NCBI GenBank assembly: GCA_037355855.1
Contig: CM074760.1
Span: forward strand, 922,501-986,500
DNA: 64,000 nt
DNA from: Pseudo-nitzschia pungens
Lineage: Eukaryota > Bacillariophyta > Bacillariophyceae > Bacillariales > Bacillariaceae
Direction of reading: 5' to 3'
The stretch's first letter is position 1. Each line of letters starts with the position of its first letter. This document shows, in pieces, positions 35,701-45,779 of the stretch. Under the pieces are notes generated by a model, which did no database searches, was not told where the DNA came from, and worked only from the letters and a program-made list of their open reading frames with translations. The position numbers and the translations under genes were made by a program.

Positions 35701-36194
35701 TCATCAGTCGTCGTCCAGGCACCATCCGCCTCTTGCTCGTTTTTCTTCGGCCCTCGGACGCATCCTTTGGTTGGGAATCCGTGTCGACGACGGTGCGGGT
35801 GGATCGACGGGGGGAACTCCGGCGAGCGGCGGGAGCTTTCTGCGGAGACAAACGGCGGCTCTTTTTCGCCGGGGAAAGGTTGCCTTCGGTCTTCGTCTCC
35901 GTCTCGGTCTTCTCCGCCGCTTTGCCACTCCCGGAACCGCTTCCTGCCGACGGCGCTGCTCTTGGATTTGGGTTTGGATTTGGATTTGGCTTTGCTTCCC
36001 CCGCCCTTGTTCGACGCGGCGAAGAACTCCTCGGGAGAAATCTCGAAAGCGTCGTCGTCGTCGTTTGATTTTTTGGCGGGTGCCCTCCGCTTTTTCGATG
36101 CTTGTTCCGTCTCGGTCTCAGACGAAGCGGCGGCGGCACCGGCGGCTTTCTTTTTGGCCGGCGGCTTTTTGCTGAAAAAGGATCGAATGTCCAT
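32719..36194 (-). CDS. RFC1: Replication factor C large subunit, RFC1
   Basis: Large subunit of the PCNA clamp loader. Exons are 36194-34485 and 34276-32719; the intron of 208 bp (GTAAGT...TTGTAG) splits the Walker A, and splicing gives GPPGIGKTTT. N-terminus MDIRSFFSKK matches the conserved RFC1 start (PIP-like). Basic/acidic low-complexity region, then a BRCT domain (FVFTGVMDNLSREDA ... GKTNYLVVGP), then five NPYA-type repeats, then WVDRHKP, the AAA+ core (IIMDEVDGM, PIICICNDR) and the C-terminal RFC1 domain (LMDDYGLSRDDV). Coding sense moves four times, each time by +1: about 35040-34951, 34612-34544, 34009-34004 and 33236-33218. With four skips the product is about 1087 residues. All core motifs are intact. 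Confidence 0.93.
34409..34455. repeat. GTGCG and GAAT microsatellites inside the RFC1 intron
   Basis: About four GTGCG units followed by AATG/GAAT units, both inside the intron 34484-34277 of RFC1, between the donor and the acceptor; no effect on coding expected. Confidence 0.8.
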
Positions 36195-37175
36195 GCTGCT
36201 GCGCTCTCGTCGACGCCTCCGCGTGGCCCCGTCGCTTGCGAATGCGTAGTACCGTAGTCGACTTTTGTCGTTTCCGTTCCAAAAGGCCTTCGATGCTTTC
36301 CTTGCCTCCGCCCGCTGTTGATTGAGAGAGAGGACGGTGGTCGTCGATGCTGCGCGAAGGATGATGACTTCTATTACAGGTAACCTTACTGTATTGGTTT
36401 TGTGAGCAGAACAACAACGACGGCAATGATCAATGATCGATGAGCAATGTTTCCCTCCGGGCTTTGAAAACGGGACGGAGGATAGACGCGGACAGATCCG
36501 ATCGAGCCGAAAAAGCCTCGTTTGGGTTGTTCGGACTTGAGAGTCAAATCATATTATGGTAACGCAAAGCATGTAAGTCTACGGGTACGAGTAATCTTAA
36601 CTTACTCAATACCAGGTAAAGAAAGCGAACTCATCGCTGTCTGGTGAATGGATGAATGAATGTATCATAAAAAAATCAATCAAAAAATCACCATCAACAA
36701 CCAACAATCCCTCCCCCCTCTTTTTCAATCCGGCTACGAGTACATCATCGTACGATACAATACAACTACGATCGTTGTCTGGGGGTCACGGGGGTGCGCG
36801 ATCTTGTGCCGGTAGAATAGGCGTTGAGACTTTTTGGAAGAATTACAAGTATCGTCAATCAATCTCAACAATCAATCATCATCGCGCCCAAGTCCCGGAG
36901 CAAACTGCCGTCGCGGTCTTTTCCGTTTGCCGCTTTCTCGAAGAGAATACGAAGTAAGGTGTACGAACAAAAAAGACAGACGACATCCGAGTCACACTCG
37001 CACTGGAAATACGAGACAACCCGTTGAGATTGATTGATTCTTTGATCGATTTTGATCGATCGATCGACGATCGCCAACTAGATATATATTGCTCGCACCG
37101 CATCAACTCGCCGGTACCGAATTGCTGTCGATCTTCGCAAACCAACCAACCGACCGCAAAACCATCCAACGCAAC
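36195..37175. other. Divergent promoter region
   Basis: Between RFC1 (-) and the thioesterase (+). One dispersed octamer at 36382-36389 (GGTAACCTTACTGTA context). Several ATCAATCA/TGATTGA-like short repeats in 36660-37060. A TATATAT sequence lies at 37082-37088, about 90 bases upstream of the thioesterase ATG; it could be a TATA box. Confidence 0.45.
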
Positions 37176-38549
37176 ATGCGGAGGAATCATCGTCCGCGTC
37201 CGAAACGCGCCGGCGGCGCGATCCTCGCGGGGTGCTGTTTCTTGTGGGCGGGCATGGCGATCGCGATCGCGAGCGAATCGTCGTCGTCGAAACCGATTGC
37301 TCCGCCACGGAACCGCGAGGGAAGGGAGCAAACGGGGCCCCTGCGCCCGTTCCTCCTCCACTTCCTCGTCCCCGGAAGACCTGTACGAGCAGCACCCCTC
37401 GCTCTGCGCCATGCTGGACCGCCTCGAGGAGGACGCCGAGGCGGTGGCCTTTGAACTGGAAGACTTTGCCCGATCGCACAACTTGTTGGTGGGAGAAGAT
37501 CTGGACTTTGCGTCGTCCTCTGCGTCTGTACCTGCGTCTTCGTCTTCCTCTGCGTCTTCGTCCTTTGCATTGCCCACCGCTTCCCGCCACCGAAGGCGCC
37601 GACCGGCAGCTCCCGGTGGTCTTTGCGCACGGCATGGGAGACTCGTGCTTCAACAGCGGGATGATCCGCATCGGCGAGCGCACCTCCGATCTGCTGGGGG
37701 GCGCCTACGTGACGTGCGTTCCCACCGGGGACACCAAAACGGAGGACACGACCAACGGGTACTTTCTCAGCATGGACAAGTCGGTCGACGTCTTCGCGGC
37801 GAGGGTGGCGGGGGATCCGAAACTCTCGGGCGGATTCCACGCGATCGGATTCTCGCAGGGGAACAACGTGATCCGGGGGTACGTGGCGCGGTACAACGCT
37901 CCCACCGTGCGCACCTTTGTGAGCGTCAACGGCGTCAACGCGGGCGAGGGGACGGTGCCCGGGTGCTTTCCGGGCGCCTCCGGGGCAACGGCAGACGGCA
38001 ACCGCAGAGGCAACCGCAGAGGCAACCGCAACCGCAAACGAACGCAACGGATTCTGCGACCTCCTCCAGGAGCAGGCCTCCCGCCGGGCCTACACGGAAT
38101 TCGCCCAGGAGCACTCCTTCCAGAGCAACTACTGGCGGGATCCCCGCGCCGAAAAACTGGACGACTACCACAGATACAGCCAGCTGGCCCGCTGGAACAA
38201 CGAGGGACCGGACAACCGCAACGCCACTCTCAACGAAAACTTTGCCAGGACCTCCCGGTTCGTCTGGGTCAGGGCCACGCAGGACAGCCTGGTGTGGCCG
38301 AGCGAGGGAGAGCACTGGGGCTGCCCCGACTCGAACGGGGATCCCTTCGCGAGCCCGGTCCTGCCCATGAACGAGACGGAGTGGTACAGGGAGGACCTCT
38401 TTGGCCTCAGAACGGCGCAGGAGGCCGGGAAAAACGTCTTTGAGACCTTTGAGGGAGACCACCTGCGGTTCACCGCGGAGGACTTTGATCGGTGGGTTCT
38501 CACCTATCTCAAGACCGACGGCGCCGCGCCGGAAACCGTCGCCGAGTAG
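37176..38549 (+). CDS. PPT1: Palmitoyl-protein thioesterase
   Basis: Lysosomal alpha/beta hydrolase that removes palmitate from S-acylated proteins. ATG 37176 begins a basic stretch and a hydrophobic signal peptide (AILAGCCFLWAGMAIAIA). Then an acidic region with DLYEQHPSLCAMLDRLEE, the enzyme start LPVVFAHGMGDSCFN, the nucleophile elbow GFSQGNNVIRGY, VSVNGVNAGEG, and after a repeat the C-terminal part with SNYWRDPRAEKLDDY, DSLVWP and the catalytic-His region EGDHLRFT. No intron is seen, yet coding sense moves three times, each +1: about 37305-37372, 37563-37590 and 37980-38055 (within an AACCGC-type repeat). With three skips the product is about 456 residues. Catalytic motifs are intact, arguing against old pseudogene decay. 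Confidence 0.9.
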
Positions 38550-38710
38550 CGTCAGCGCGAAAGAGAGACCGAATCGAATCGAGTCGAATCGAACCGATGG
38601 AAGAAAAGCAGTAGGAGTGCATCACGAGAATGGTGTTGCGTTGTGTTCAGCAGTGTCGGGGACAAAAACGCCCGGTCGGAGATGGGAATGTACCACATGC
38701 AACGGACTGT

Positions 38711-38738
38711 AACGCAACGCAACGCAACGCAACGCAAA
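38711..38738. repeat. (AACGC)n pentanucleotide repeat
   Basis: Five consecutive AACGC units and a partial sixth, 160 bp past the thioesterase stop codon. Confidence 0.85.
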
Positions 38739-39029
38739 CGTAATTTTGCGGTCCATCTCGCTCCGGCAGCGCACGGCCTCCGGTGCCTCCGGGGTGCGAT
38801 TGCCGAATCGAGGATCGCACGGGACGGGACGGCACGGCACGGCACGGACATTCATGACATGGTTCGGAGAGTGTGGCGACACACCATTCTTCCCGAGGGG
38901 GTGCGAGGTGCGGGGCACTGTGCCGTAGGAATGGATGCTGCGCGACGTTTGCATATTGGTAGTTGAAACAATGATACTAGTTTGAACAATACAGCGAACT
39001 CGATCGTGCAGCAACCCCCCATCGTTGTG

Positions 39030-39086
39030 TATTGTGTTGTATTGTATTGTATTGTTTTGTATAGTGTTGCATAGCATTGTATTGTA
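39030..39086. repeat. (TATTG)n pentanucleotide repeat
   Basis: Degenerate TGTAT/TATTG units downstream of the thioesterase gene, no coding potential. Confidence 0.8.
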
Positions 39087-40059
39087 GCATCGTCATTCAT
39101 CTTAACACAAGAGTGCGAACGAACATACGAACGAACGAGCGATGTCCCGCTCGTGGGCGCGGTCGAACCGGCCGATGCGCAAAAGAGACACCGTTGAAAG
39201 AACGCGAACGAGAAACTCGAAACGAGAAACTCGAACGCGGATGCGAACGAATGCCCCGCAACGATGAGCGGCGTCCCACCCCGAACCGCTGTCGGAGTCG
39301 AACTTAGGAACAGCGGTCCCAAACCCCGTTGGCGGCGGAAGAACGGCCGCGACACCGTCGCGTCGCGCGTTCCTCCGGCACCACCGCAACGACGTCGGCC
39401 GCGGAGCGGCTCGTCGATTCCGTAGAACAACGGTGCGTCCATGGGGACGAGGAACAGCGTCCGCGCAAGGAATGCTGAAGCTAAAGCCAAAACAGAAGGC
39501 AACAACAAGACCGGACAAAACAGGGGCGCAAAGTAGTTCGATGAACGATCACTGTAGAAGAAAGACGTCAACCCAGCAGGATGTTTGACGCTAACTAAGA
39601 AAACTAATAATAGGCTCGGACATCACTACCTGTCAGCGAAGAAACAACCCACCATACCGCTATCTCAAACGCTTCAAGTAATACAGGTTACTGCTGGGTC
39701 AACCCATAATGCGAAGCAATGAATGCATTTCCAACTCCCGTGGCACTTAAAACCGACAAATCATGCAATGAGGCCGCAGTAGAATGCGAGACAACGAATG
39801 ATAACTTCTTTTCCGAAACACGGACTTTGATGGAATCACAATGTTGAGGAAACTCAACTATAAGGATGCCGTAAATGCTTTCATCAAGTTGATTGACGAT
39901 AACAGGCGATCGTTACAAACGTGATTAGAATTATAATAGTGTACGTGTAGCACATGAAACGTATTTTTACTTTAGCGCGATGGGTCAAGAAACTATGTTC
40001 TCCCCTTCTGCGACATCAATATTCAATTACACCAAAAATGTGTAGGGGTATGTGAAAGT

Positions 40060-42535
40060 CTAGATGTGTCCGTAATTCCCAGAAAGTTTCTCTCGATCAT
40101 GAGGGTCCTTCAAGAAATTCATGAATCCAAGACCACGAGGAACAACAGAATATTTGTTCCACTCCGCATGGGATCCAAAGAAGTGAGCCTTGATTTGATC
40201 CATTTGGCATGTCTTGGCTACACCTGGCATTTGATAAATTTCTCTGCAAAAGTTGAGAAGAGAAGGAGTCATAAGTACAAGTCTTGTGTTTGCTCGAAAG
40301 TAAAATGCGTAAACCTCGTCGAAACGAAGCAACGTAACGAAAAATCGAATATCTGCATCGGTTAGAGTATCTCCAGTGAGATATCGTTGCTGCTGCAAGA
40401 GTTCATCAGCAGCATCAAAAGCTTCGGTCAGTTCTTCGATTGCTTGATCATATGCTCTCTGTGTTTTCGCGAAGCCGCATCTGTAGACGCCATGGATCAT
40501 CATTGGATACAACCATTTGCTGACTTCATTCAATCTATCGAGTCCGTCTTCGTCATCTTCGGTGTACAGATCCAGTTCCGGGTTTTTGGCGAATGCGTTG
40601 AAACTGGAATTCAGCATATAAGAAATATCAGATGATTCGTTGTTGACGATTGTATTCAGCTTAGTATCCCAAAGTAGAGGAATGGTGTATTTCCCAGACG
40701 TATCCTCGGCGTGCTCGTAAAGATTTCTCACACTGTACGCATTCAGAATTGGGTCTGGAGTGTTATCAGAATACGCAGGTGGAAAAGGGCCTCCACGACC
40801 CATTGTGTTGTGGAAGGGTTTGCCATTCGGATCACCGAAAATCCAGCCACGGTGTCTGTCATTCGGATCATTGGGATTCGTGTGTCGCCAAGTCGGATGC
40901 ACGATTGTGACCGAAATAACATCTTCAAGTCCCTTCAAAGCTCGCACGATGAGAGCTCGGTGCGATCCAGGGCAAGCATATGAAGCATAAAGATGGTAAC
41001 GTCCTGCTTCAGGTGGAAAGTCGGCATCCGGATCGTCACTAATGAAGTAGCGCCAAATAGTCTCCGAACGCGGTGATGTTGATTCTTGACGATAGATGGT
41101 AGATTCGTCCCGAGAAGCTGCTTGCGAAATTTCCACCCCGGGTGGTGGGTTTCGCATCTCACCCGAAACTTGTGCATGTTTCGCTTTTCGTGGATCTGCA
41201 TCTTCGTAACTTTCTCTGCCCTCTAGACTTCGGGCCTGTCGAAGCCGCTGGGCAGAAGCAGTGATATTGATTCTATCTTCTTTGTCATCGTCAACTCGGA
41301 AGTTTAGATTCGACGATTGAAAGGGAGAATAGTCGACGCCTGCGCGGTTGGCACTATTTGTGTTTCTTGCACGTTGTCGAGCTTGAGGTGTTTTGTACTC
41401 TCCTCCTCCTTCCATGCTTCCATCATGATTAAACATATTGACACCATTAGAAACATCCATGTCCTGATCGGTTCTGGTGTACTTTGTGCCGTCATAATGG
41501 CGACCGTCGTTCAAGAAATCTTTGCTTTTCGGATCCAACGGGTTGGGCGGAAACCGTTGCCCATGTTGTTCCCACGACTCTCTAGCCCTTGCATCTGGAA
41601 CGAAATGGGGATTCTCTTTGTCTTCCTCTTGATCACGAAACTCACTCACACCACCCCATGAGTGTCTTTCCCTTGGGCTGAACATACGTTCCCCTTTGTT
41701 GTCATCGCCCCAATCGTGTCGTACCGAGCTTCCGGTTGGGCTGAACATCGACACTGCGCTGGAAACTTCCACGTCCTGTTCAGTTTTGGGGTACCCGGTA
41801 CCATCATAATGACGAGTGTCAAGCAGGAAATCCTTGCAGTGGGGATCCAGAGGATTTGGTTGGGGCCGATCCCTTCTGTATTGGGAATTGTCATCCCGGG
41901 CCTCGTCGTCTTCCCACGAGTGTTGAATTCTCGAGACACCAATCGAGGACCTCCTCGAAGCATCGTCGGGATCTGCCAAGGAGTCTCCATATCCAAAACT
42001 AAAAGATTGTCGTACTTTGTTTCTCGGGGATAACCACGATGTGAAAGACTCCTTGTAGAATCCTCGAAACCCGTGCAGGAGTTGCTCGGCCTCCCGACGC
42101 CTCATTTTGAGTTCGCGCTGCCGTCTTGTTTGCTCCATGAGGAAAGAAGTGTAATCTAACGCGCTCGTGTTGGGTGGCTGCGTATCGGATCCCCCAAACG
42201 ATTCCCTCTTGGTATGCTGTTGTTCACGGCATGCTAGCAAAAACTCTCGTGCCTCTTCCGCAGTCTGCAAAGGGGCTGAAACTGCATTGCCCGAAAACGA
42301 AGAACATTGATACGACAGAGAAGATGAAAAGTTGAAGCAAGAACGGTTGAGGAGCAAATCCAAAAAATGGTAAAAAACTTCCTCGTTCATCGCTTCCTTC
42401 CGTGTGTAACGTACAATCTTTGAGTTTTTCCCTTCGCGTCTTGGCCACACCTCTGGACCTCAACTCATCTAATTCTCTTGCTCGCTGGGACTTGATCTCT
42501 CTGCCTCTGGCTTCGCTGCCTTCATTCATCTTCAT
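40060..42535 (-). CDS. Glutathionyl-hydroquinone reductase-type GST with long repeat-bearing N-terminus
   Basis: Exons are 42535-42415 and 42275-40060; the intron of 139 bp (GTACGT...TTTCAG) joins at phase 1. About 778 residues. The C-terminal ~330 residues are a Xi-class (ECM4/YqjG) GST: WRYFISDDPDADFPPEAGRY, catalytic Cys475 in YACPGSHRALIV, HPTWRHTNPND, GKYTIPLLWD, NNESSDI, then the all-alpha domain with TGDTLTDADIRFFVTLLRFD. Known members are ~330 residues and reduce glutathionyl-quinone conjugates using this Cys. The N-terminal ~440 residues are extra: charged coiled-coil (1-110), then two copies of a ~44-residue motif (180-223 and 284-327) beginning NPLDP-x-x-KDFL and containing RHYDGT. 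The start at 42535 gives a coherent splice; no upstream ATG needed. Confidence 0.88.
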
Positions 42536-43268
42536 CGTTCGTTATCTTTCAGTGGAGAGATTCAAAATTAATCGTTCTTTCTTCCTGTCGTCAGGATCGT
42601 CGAGAATTCGATTCCCTACCACACAACGACGGTGGTAGAATGAGATCAATGTAATGTGGAATCAATTAGTTGGCCTGCAACACCTAATCTTGTCTATTCC
42701 TTTGTTGCTTCTCACGAATTGCCAACTGTAAATGAGACTCACAATGTCTAACGTTCAATGCTGCAAGAATCCGTTCTAAGCAACACAAAAGTTCTCAATT
42801 CCCATCACACATCTCGTCACGACTCGAACGGTTTATGATTTGGCGACCAGCTTATTTTGTGACGAAGGGATTCACCAGACCGTTGCAATTTGTAACGCGC
42901 GCGTCGTGCCTTCCACATGAAAACCGATTTTCGACTAGCATGACTCAAACTAGTCCGCGATTTTTGGGAGATGATGGGAAAAACGATGATGTGTTGTTGA
43001 TGTTGGAGTCAAGATCCCAAGTGCATACGATTTTCCATACCGGGTAAACCTTACTACCTGGTACCGAATCGTTTTCCTGCCGATGGCGGCAGCGCGAGCG
43101 ATGAGTACGTGTAACCGCGAACCAATACAGAGTAATGTGTTCGATGATTTTGCTATTTCGTATTAGTATTCCGTCCTCTGTCGAAACTACAATTTGCAAA
43201 TAGATCATCGTTCGATCAGCTGAGAATCAGTGCAGTTCAGTTACTACCCAACAATCATCGCCACCAAA
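42536..43268. other. Divergent promoter region
   Basis: Between the GST (-) and the plastid-type gene (+). One dispersed octamer at 43047-43054, followed by an ACCTGGTACCG sequence. Nothing else seen. Confidence 0.45.
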
Positions 43269-44017
43269 ATGTCTCGTCGTTCCATTTTCGTTGTTGCGGT
43301 TTCGTTGATTCTTGCCTTGGGTTTGCAATCGGGAAGCACTCGGGCATTCACTGGCAACAACATTGCGCGGCGAGCGGCCTTCGCCGCCTCGTCGTCTGCA
43401 TCCAGAAGGACCGACAATTTTCTCGACTCCGCCGGAAAGCGACAATGGAGGGGATCCGCAAGCAGCAGCAACTGGACGCCTTTGCCGACCCCTTGTCGAC
43501 CAACACGGCTGCCACTTCGGCACCGGAAGAGACTTCCTATCCCATCGACTTGCCATCTCCAATCTTGTTGGCGTCATCCATGGTCTTGGCAATCATTGGT
43601 GTCGGTAAGAAAAGAAGACACGCCTCTCACGGAACACACCAACAGCAGCTGGAAATGCCGACATGTTGCAACATGAATCCTTCTTTATGGCGATTCATCG
43701 CTCCGTATTTCTCATTTCGTCGTTTCTTTCGTACTTCCAATCGCGCCTTTTTTGGACTCGCGGACACACGCATTTTGCTAATGCTCGATGAATCGATACG
43801 ATTCTCTCGGACGAAAACCGAATTGTGTGCTTGAATCGATTGTTGCACAGGGAGTGGTTTTGATATTTTCAGCGACGAACCTCGCTTCCCTTTTGCCATT
43901 AATGCTGCCATTTCCGCTGGTGGCCTGGCAACGTGTCTCGGCTTGTTCTACGCTAGCATCCTGAAGGCCCAAGCAGAGACCGAAGAAGACGACAAGCGAT
44001 ACATGAGCGGGCGATAA
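43269..44017 (+). CDS. Small plastid-targeted membrane protein, unknown function
   Basis: ATG 43269 opens with a signal peptide (MSRRSIFVVAVSLILALG) ending near GSTRA-FTGNN; the Phe at the cleavage point is the diatom plastid-import signature, followed by an Arg/Ser/Ala transit peptide. Exon 1 is 43269-43604, exon 2 is 43851-44017; the intron is 246 bp (GTAAGA...TGCACAG). The mature part begins EGIRKQQQLDAFADPLST and has two hydrophobic helices (PSPILLASSMVLAIIGVG; AAISAGGLATCLGLFYASIL), ending DDKRYMSGR. Leader and mature part are in different frames; a change between about 43400 and 43447 is required (net -1, or two +1). Alternatively an internal ATG at 43445 starts a leaderless form. About 166 residues. 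No family recognised. Confidence 0.7.
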
Positions 44018-45779
44018 TTTAAAACGGGTGGACTCGAATCGTTTTTGTCCGTGATTGTTCCGAAACTGTGTTCCGGACGGTGCAGACCCGATTTTCTGTC
44101 AATTTTATTTCGTGTCAATGAACTTGAGCGAAGCATTCATGGGCTCGTCACTGCTTTCGCCACATCTATTTGCGACTGAAATTCTGGGATTGATTGGATT
44201 CTCAGTGTAAGAAATCTACTCTGTGTACTTCTGTCCTCTCTATTCAGGAAGCATTCAGCATCACCTCAATATCGGATAGTAGAAAGGCGAAATTAACATC
44301 GATATTAATCATACAGTGACCTATGACCAGTACCAATATGGTCCAAATTATTCGATACTGCTGTAGCCATATGGTATGAAACTGAAAGACACAGGTAACA
44401 AGTGAACACGCAAAAGCTGATGTGCCCAAGGATCTCTTCCTTCCTCAATGAAGTCGCTAACGTATTGAATACTGGGAAATAGTCTCAATTTTCCGAACAG
44501 AGCGATCATTCGTTTCCAGTCGAGGTTTCCTGCCAAGTGGTAGGAATGACTTGCTTGAAGACTCGACACTACGGTTTCTTTACGCCACATGGGGCTCTTC
44601 GGTGAAAAACCTTTTTCCATAGAAACCTAGTGTTACTTGTTGCAGAAGGTTGGAACTTTCAATCAAGCTGTATTGCACATGCACAACTCGACATCATCCA
44701 TGTCGAGAAAAAGTTCAACGAGTGGGAGCACCAGCAGTTCGATGAGTTTGTCAGCGATATCTTGTGAACGAGAGAACAAAATACCGGCGGACACTTAGGG
44801 CCGCTGGCAGCATGCCTCATCAGACCTCAACCAAGCTACTACAAGAAGTAGTACCTTGCAAACGAGAATGCTCCGCAGCTCTAATTACTGTTTTGAATTC
44901 ATCATGCTGAACTCTCACCATCGTGAGATCTTACCACCATGGCACCATTCATGAGACAATGTACTACGAATTATCGAATTATCGAAATCGTTGCCAAGGG
45001 TTGTGGATAGTAACCTTAGTATCCTAAATTATGATTCGCACCGACACTGAAACTAAAACAGAAGATAAAAGATAAGATACTCGTATGCACTTTGGCTAAG
45101 GATCTCTGGTTCAGATTTTGAGAGATGATTGGCTAAAAAATTGGTATAAGAGTTTCCCATCGCCTCTGTCGAAAAAATCCCATAATTACGGGAAAAGCTC
45201 GCGATTGAGCACCAGCAACCAACAACCAACAACCACAGGAATGAAGTTTTTTTTAACGGTTAACTTCTGTCGCATTCGACACATCTTACATGCCGTTCTC
45301 GAACACCATCAAAGCACCGCAGTACTCGTACATACCGGAACCATAATTTTCATGTAGGTATTTGTTTGCTTGTGCTAGTAAGGTTAACTTACTTGTACCT
45401 CTTTCCATTGGTCGGTAGCTCGACCGAGATTTAGAAAGCACTTGGATCATACTTTTGATTATCCAGAAGGGAAGCAAACCTAATCTGCGTAAGCAAACTC
45501 CCTCGATACACAGCTGGAAACTGCAACTGGCCAATACCAACACAGCGCAAGAACAGCGATCGCGTTCTATCCTGGCCGAAACAGACCTTTCCTAGATCTC
45601 GAATCTTGCTTTGACCTCTCAACCGCGTCATTGCATCACATCACATCACATCACATCACATCGCACCGCACCACATCACATCACATCACATCACATCACA
45701 CCCCAGTTCTCATCTCGTCCTCGACCATACCACTCCGTATTAGAACGACCGAAGGAAACGCTATCCCACTATAGCCAAT
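44018..45779. other. Intergenic, 1.8 kb
   Basis: No gene supported. One dispersed octamer at 45378-45385 inside an inverted-repeat-like GTAAGGTTAACTTAC. A (CATCA)n minisatellite fills 45634-45700 just upstream of the ubiquitin protease gene. Confidence 0.45.
45634..45700. repeat. (CATCA)n pentanucleotide repeat
   Basis: About 13 units of a CATCA/TCACA pentamer, slightly degenerate in the middle (CGCAC units). It lies 80-145 bp upstream of the ubiquitin protease ATG, so it is within its promoter or 5' UTR. Confidence 0.9.

Larger units (their letters stand above)
38550..40059. other. Intergenic, repeat-rich
   Basis: No gene supported. Simple repeats: GAATC-type 38564-38592, (AACGC)n 38711-38738, GGCAC/GGGAC units 38818-38850, and (TATTG/TGTAT)n 39030-39086. 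Long antisense open frames at 38852-39571 are compositionally GC-driven with no domain; one begins with a hydrophobic stretch but I do not call it. Confidence 0.45.

Noticed and set aside
38852..39571. Antisense frames with a hydrophobic start downstream of the thioesterase
   Set aside because: Composition is driven by simple repeats and GC content; no conserved motif and no coherent frame.
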